This document shows, one piece after another, positions 60,386 to 64,000 of a stretch of 64,000 nt of DNA (position 1 is the stretch's first letter; the number at the start of each line of letters is the position of its first letter). The stretch lies in the NCBI RefSeq assembly GCF_030232585.1, contig NZ_JASPJX010000003.1, forward strand, positions 1 to 64,000, written 5' to 3'. Both the position numbers and the translations under genes were made by a program. Origin of the DNA: Corynebacterium sp. MSK008. GTDB lineage: Bacteria > Actinomycetota > Actinomycetes > Mycobacteriales > Mycobacteriaceae. The notes beneath the pieces are model-generated. The model did no database searches, had not been told where the DNA came from, and saw nothing but the letters and a program-made list of their open reading frames with translations.

Positions 60386-61774
60386 ATGTCGACACCAGTT
60401 TCCCCCGTTGCGGACTCCACCGCGCTCGCCCGAGGGCTGAAGACACGCCACCTGACCATGATGGGCCTCGGCTCCGCCATCGGCGCCGGCCTGTTCCTGG
60501 GCACCGGCGTGGGCATCGCAGCCGCCGGGCCGGCCGTGCTGATCGCGTACGTCATCGCCGGATTCATCACCGTCTGCTTTATGCAGATGCTCGCCGAGAT
60601 GGTCGCCGCGCGCCCCTCCTCCGGCACCTTCTCCACTTACGCCGCCCAGGCATTCGGCCCGTGGGCCGGGTTCACTATCGGCTGGCTGTACTGGTTCATG
60701 ATGATCATGATCATGGCCGTGGAAATCACCGGCGCCTCCGCCATTGTCGCCGCATGGTTCGGCATCTCGCCCTGGATCCCGGCACTGGTGGCCATCGTGG
60801 CGTTTACCGTGGTCAACTTCTCCGCCGTGAAAAACTTCGGCGAATTCGAGTTCTGGTTCGCCCTGATCAAGGTCGCCGTCATCGTGGCGTTTTTGGTCAT
60901 CGGCGTCGCACTGTGGCTCGGCGTGCTGCCCGCCGGCGGATTCGTTGGCTTGAGCAACGTCAGCGAAGTCGGCTTCATGCCCAACGGCTGGTCGGGTGTG
61001 GCCACCGCACTGTTGGCCGTGGCGTTCGCGTTCGGCGGCATTGAGCTGGTCACCGTCGCCGCAGCCGAATCCGAGGACCCCCAGGCGGGCGTGCACTCCG
61101 CGATCCGCTCCATCATCTGGCGCATCTCCGTGTTCTACATCGGCTCCGTGCTGTTGATCGTGCTGCTTTTGCCTTTCGACGAGATCGGCGGGGCCGACTC
61201 CGCCGCCGACTCCCCCTTCACCGCCGTACTCGAGCTGGCGAACATCCCGGGCGCAGTCGGCATCATGGAGGCCGTCATCGTGGTGGCGCTGCTTTCCGCC
61301 TGCAACACCCAGATCTACGGCTCTTCACGCTTTCTGCAGAACCTCGCCGTGCGCGGCGACGCCCCCGCGTCGTTTGCCCGCACCGACGCCCGCGGCGTGC
61401 CCATGCGCGCCGTGGTCGTCTCCGTCGCCTTCGGCTTCGCCGCAGTGGCCCTGCAGTACTGGAATCCGCCGGGCCTGCTCGCGTTTTTGCTCAACGCGGT
61501 CGGCGGCTGCCTGATCGTGCTCTGGATCGTCGTCGCCCTGTCCTTCGTGCGCATCCACCCCAAGCTCGTCGCCACCGGCGAGATCACCGAGGTCCGTATG
61601 TGGGCGCCGGCCGTCCTGCCGTGGGTCATGATCGGCCTCGCCGCGGGCGTCATCGCGCTGATGCTGGCCAACCCTGACGGGCGTTTCCAAATGCTCGCAG
61701 TCACCGTCGTCGTCGGCGTCATCGCCATCGCCGGCGCGATCCACCAAAACGCGCAGAAGAAGGGGGCCGAGTGA
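60386..61774 (+). CDS. APC amino-acid permease, first of a tandem pair
   Basis: This 462-aa permease with 12 helices belongs to the AAT branch: SAIGAGLFLGTGVGIAAAGP in helix 1 and FGGIELVTVAAAESEDPQAGV. It is clearly a sister of the next gene (shared [23 protein letters not shown]). The substrate is unknown; a position between dapE/dapD genes hints at lysine, diaminopimelate or a precursor, but this is inference. ATG 60386 with AAGGTG. Its stop overlaps the next ATG by one base. Confidence 0.85.
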   Translation: MSTPVSPVADSTALARGLKTRHLTMMGLGSAIGAGLFLGTGVGIAAAGPAVLIAYVIAGFITVCFMQMLAEMVAARPSSGTFSTYAAQAFGPWAGFTIGWLYWFMMIMIMAVEITGASAIVAAWFGISPWIPALVAIVAFTVVNFSAVKNFGEFEFWFALIKVAVIVAFLVIGVALWLGVLPAGGFVGLSNVSEVGFMPNGWSGVATALLAVAFAFGGIELVTVAAAESEDPQAGVHSAIRSIIWRISVFYIGSVLLIVLLLPFDEIGGADSAADSPFTAVLELANIPGAVGIMEAVIVVALLSACNTQIYGSSRFLQNLAVRGDAPASFARTDARGVPMRAVVVSVAFGFAAVALQYWNPPGLLAFLLNAVGGCLIVLWIVVALSFVRIHPKLVATGEITEVRMWAPAVLPWVMIGLAAGVIALMLANPDGRFQMLAVTVVVGVIAIAGAIHQNAQKKGAE

Positions 61775-63138
61775 TGGCCGAAGGAACGTCGAGAAGCAAT
61801 AGCGATCTCGGCTCCGGCCTGAAATCGCGCCACCTCACCCTCATGGGGCTCGGCACCGCCGTGGGCGCCGGGCTGTTCCTCGGCGTCGGCGTAGGCATCC
61901 GCGCCGCCGGACCCGCTATCCTCATCGCCTACGCCATCGCCGGGCTGATCGTCATCGCCGTAATGCGCATGCTCGGCGAAATGGCCGCCGCGCACCCCTC
62001 ATCCGGTTCCTTCGCCACCTACGGGCGCATGGCGTTCGGCCACTGGGCCGGGTTTCTGCTCGGCTGGATCTACTACTTCCTACTGATCATGGCGTGCGGC
62101 GCCGAACTCACCGGCGCCTCCGCCATGATGGCCGGCTGGTTCGGCGTGCCGCAATGGGTGCCCGGGCTCATCGTCGTGGTCGTGCTCACCGCCGTGAACC
62201 TCGCGCAGGTCAAAGGATTCGGCGAATTCGAGTACTGGTTCGCCATGATCAAAATCGCCGTCATCCTGGGATTCTTGGTCATCGGCGTGCTGCTGTGGGC
62301 CGGCGTGCTGCCCGCCAGCGACTTCGTCGGCTTCGAGCATGTGCGCGAATCCGGTTTCGCCCCCAACGGCATCGCCGGCATCGCCGCCGGGCTGCTCGCG
62401 GTGGCGTTCGCGTTCGGCGGCATCGAAGTGGTCACCATCGCCGCCGCCGAGTCGGAGAACCCCTCCGACAACGTCAAACGCGCCGTCAACTCGATTATTT
62501 GGCGCATCGCGCTGTTCTACATCGGCTCCGTCACCGTGATCATCCTGCTGCTGCCCTACGCCGCCATCGACGGCGCGGACTCCGCCGCAGACTCGCCGTT
62601 CACCGCCGTTTTGGAGATGGCCAACATCCCGGGCGCCGCTGGGTTCATGGAAGTCGTGATCGTGCTCGCGCTTTTGTCCGCGTTCAACGCGCAGATCTAC
62701 GGCACCTCGCGGCTGGGCTACCAGCAGGCGCTCGAGGGCGACGCACCGGCGTGGATGGCGCGCACCAACGCCGCCGGCGTGCCGCGCAATTCCGTGCTCA
62801 TCTCCGTGTTTTTCGCGTTCGTGGCCGTGGGGCTGCAGTGGTGGAACCCGCCGGGGATGATCGACTTCATCATGTCCGCCACCGGCGGCTGCCTCATCGT
62901 CACCTGGATCATGATCACCCTGAGCTTTATCAAGATCCACCCGCGCATCCGCGCCTCCGCGGTGCGTGTGCGCGGCGCGTCGTGGGTGCCGTGGGTGACA
63001 CTTGCGGCGCTGCTGGGGCTGACGGTGCTCATGCTTTTCGACGACGCTTCGCGCTCCCAAGTCATCAGCGTCACCATCCTGTCGTTGCTCCTGGTTGCCA
63101 TGTCCTTCCTCACCCGCAACCGGGGTGCCGTAAGGTAA
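61774..63138 (+). CDS. APC amino-acid permease, second of a tandem pair
   Basis: This 454-aa permease is paralogous to the gene before it: [41 protein letters not shown], the same [20 protein letters not shown] block. TGATG joins the two genes, so they are translated together. Its last codons contain the TAAGGT -10 of dapD. The pair arose by duplication, and the two copies have since diverged enough to have different substrates or to form a heteromer. Confidence 0.85.
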   Translation: MAEGTSRSNSDLGSGLKSRHLTLMGLGTAVGAGLFLGVGVGIRAAGPAILIAYAIAGLIVIAVMRMLGEMAAAHPSSGSFATYGRMAFGHWAGFLLGWIYYFLLIMACGAELTGASAMMAGWFGVPQWVPGLIVVVVLTAVNLAQVKGFGEFEYWFAMIKIAVILGFLVIGVLLWAGVLPASDFVGFEHVRESGFAPNGIAGIAAGLLAVAFAFGGIEVVTIAAAESENPSDNVKRAVNSIIWRIALFYIGSVTVIILLLPYAAIDGADSAADSPFTAVLEMANIPGAAGFMEVVIVLALLSAFNAQIYGTSRLGYQQALEGDAPAWMARTNAAGVPRNSVLISVFFAFVAVGLQWWNPPGMIDFIMSATGGCLIVTWIMITLSFIKIHPRIRASAVRVRGASWVPWVTLAALLGLTVLMLFDDASRSQVISVTILSLLLVAMSFLTRNRGAVR

Positions 63139-63143
63139 TTGGC

Positions 63144-64000
63144 ATGAATTCCCCAACTTCCGCGATTGCGCGCGGCGTCGCCACCATCACCCACGACGGC
63201 ACCGTGCTTGACGTCTGGTACCCCGCCCCGTTAGTAGATGAGCCGGTTGAGGAAACCGGGACGCGTCGATTGGCAGAGCCCGACGCCCGCTTCGAAGAGC
63301 TCGTCGGCCCCGACGAGGCGCGCGGCGTGGCACGCGTGGCAGTGGAAACCGCAATCAAAGACCTGGCGGAACCTGCCGTGGATGCCTACGACGTCTACCT
63401 GCGCCTGCACCTGCTGTCGCACCGCCTCATCCGCCCCCACGGCGCCAACATGGACGGCGTATTCGGACTTCTGTCCAACGTGGTGTGGACCAACTACGGC
63501 CCCTGCGCCGTCTCCGACTTCCAGATGACCCGCGGCCGCCTCGCCGCCAAGGGCCCCGTCGTGGTGTTCTCCGTGGACAAATTCCCGCGCATGGTCGACT
63601 ACGTCGTGCCCTCCGGCGTGCGCATCGGCGACGCTGACCGCATCCGCCTCGGCGCCCACCTCGCCGAAGGCACCACCGTCATGCACGAAGGCTTCGTGAA
63701 CTTCAACGCTGGCACCCTCGGCGCCTCGATGGTCGAGGGCCGCATCTCCGCGGGCGTTGTCGTCGGCGACGGCACCGACATCGGCGGCGGCGCCTCCATC
63801 ATGGGCACCCTGTCCGGCGGCGGCAAGGAAGTCATCTCGCTCGGCGAGCGCTGCCTGCTCGGCGCCAACGCCGGCGTGGGCATTTCGCTCGGCGACGACT
63901 GCATCGTCGAAGCCGGCCTCTACGTCACCGCCGGCACCAAGGTCGTGCTCACCGCCCCGGTCGCCGAAGCGCTGGGCAAGGAGCCCGGCTCCGAGATCAA
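63144..64000 (+). CDS. dapD: Tetrahydrodipicolinate N-succinyltransferase (runs off the window)
   Basis: At least 285 codons are visible, continuing beyond base 64000. This is the true DapD: an N-terminal domain ([10 protein letters not shown]), [11 protein letters not shown], then hexapeptide beta-helix with [39 protein letters not shown], the succinyl-CoA and substrate loops that the paralogue at 59395 lacks. It transfers succinyl to tetrahydrodipicolinate in lysine synthesis. TAAGGT (63131-63136), inside the end of the permease gene, lies 7 nt before ATG 63144 (leaderless). Confidence 0.92.
   Translation, partial: MNSPTSAIARGVATITHDGTVLDVWYPAPLVDEPVEETGTRRLAEPDARFEELVGPDEARGVARVAVETAIKDLAEPAVDAYDVYLRLHLLSHRLIRPHGANMDGVFGLLSNVVWTNYGPCAVSDFQMTRGRLAAKGPVVVFSVDKFPRMVDYVVPSGVRIGDADRIRLGAHLAEGTTVMHEGFVNFNAGTLGASMVEGRISAGVVVGDGTDIGGGASIMGTLSGGGKEVISLGERCLLGANAGVGISLGDDCIVEAGLYVTAGTKVVLTAPVAEALGKEPGSEI

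Noticed and set aside
1..64000. CRISPR arrays, tRNA or rRNA genes, phage genes
   Set aside because: Read through for repeats with regular spacers, cloverleaf sequences and phage structural motifs; none found.

Overview
The window is chromosomal DNA of a high-GC actinobacterium, almost certainly a Corynebacterium. The evidence is a fused 2-oxoglutarate dehydrogenase (odhA, succinyltransferase plus E1 in one chain), dapD/dapE, glucosyl-3-phosphoglycerate synthase, sigE with its zinc-finger anti-sigma factor, and many genes whose start codon lies 6-9 nt after a -10 box (leaderless mRNAs). From memory, the order dapD-dapE-LOG-folP2-gpgS-DivIVA-DUF3117-glgA/glgC-O-methyltransferase-sigE-anti-sigma-tatB-mrp-odhA matches the Rv1201-Rv1248 region of Mycobacterium tuberculosis, so most of the right half is conserved core. 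No rRNA, tRNA or CRISPR array was seen.

Layout. 1-2160: a probably acquired patch with a cadmium exporter and CmtR-type repressor, a frameshifted gene, and a 13-bp direct repeat at both ends. 2162-12859 (mostly minus strand): two unknown overlapping genes under a good LexA-box candidate, a deacetylase lipoprotein (plus strand), PspC, MarR, then a DNA-repair-like block (SbcC/SbcD-type pair, SWIM protein, SNF2 helicase). 13027-24249: proline symporter, secreted HNH nuclease, serine protease, DEAD-box helicase, citrate transporter, an amino-acid permease behind a His-His-His leader peptide and attenuator, and lactate dehydrogenase. 24285-29390: an AT-richer defence island. 29440-34378: ECF transporter, nucleoside hydrolase and MFS permease. 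34536-42149: unknowns, a carboxylesterase and a fused ABC exporter broken by an in-frame TAG. 42273-50683: odhA, lipoprotein, stress protein, mrp, tatB, sigE region. 50680-64000: glycogen genes, gpgS/folP2 block, and dapE/dapD with a second dapD-like gene and two sister permeases.

The defence island pairs an NgoMIV-family restriction enzyme and its C5-cytosine methyltransferase with a convergent three-gene unit: a DUF262 protein, a HEPN nuclease of the MAE_28990/MAE_18760 type, and a second C5-cytosine methyltransferase. A LexA-box-like palindrome and two more inverted repeats precede the restriction operon. The convergent unit is the best candidate here for a poorly described defence system.

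The other unexplained signal is a short motif, GC(C/T)TATCGACG, found 13 times on both strands, five of them between genes. It recurs far more often than chance would give and is not explained by coding.
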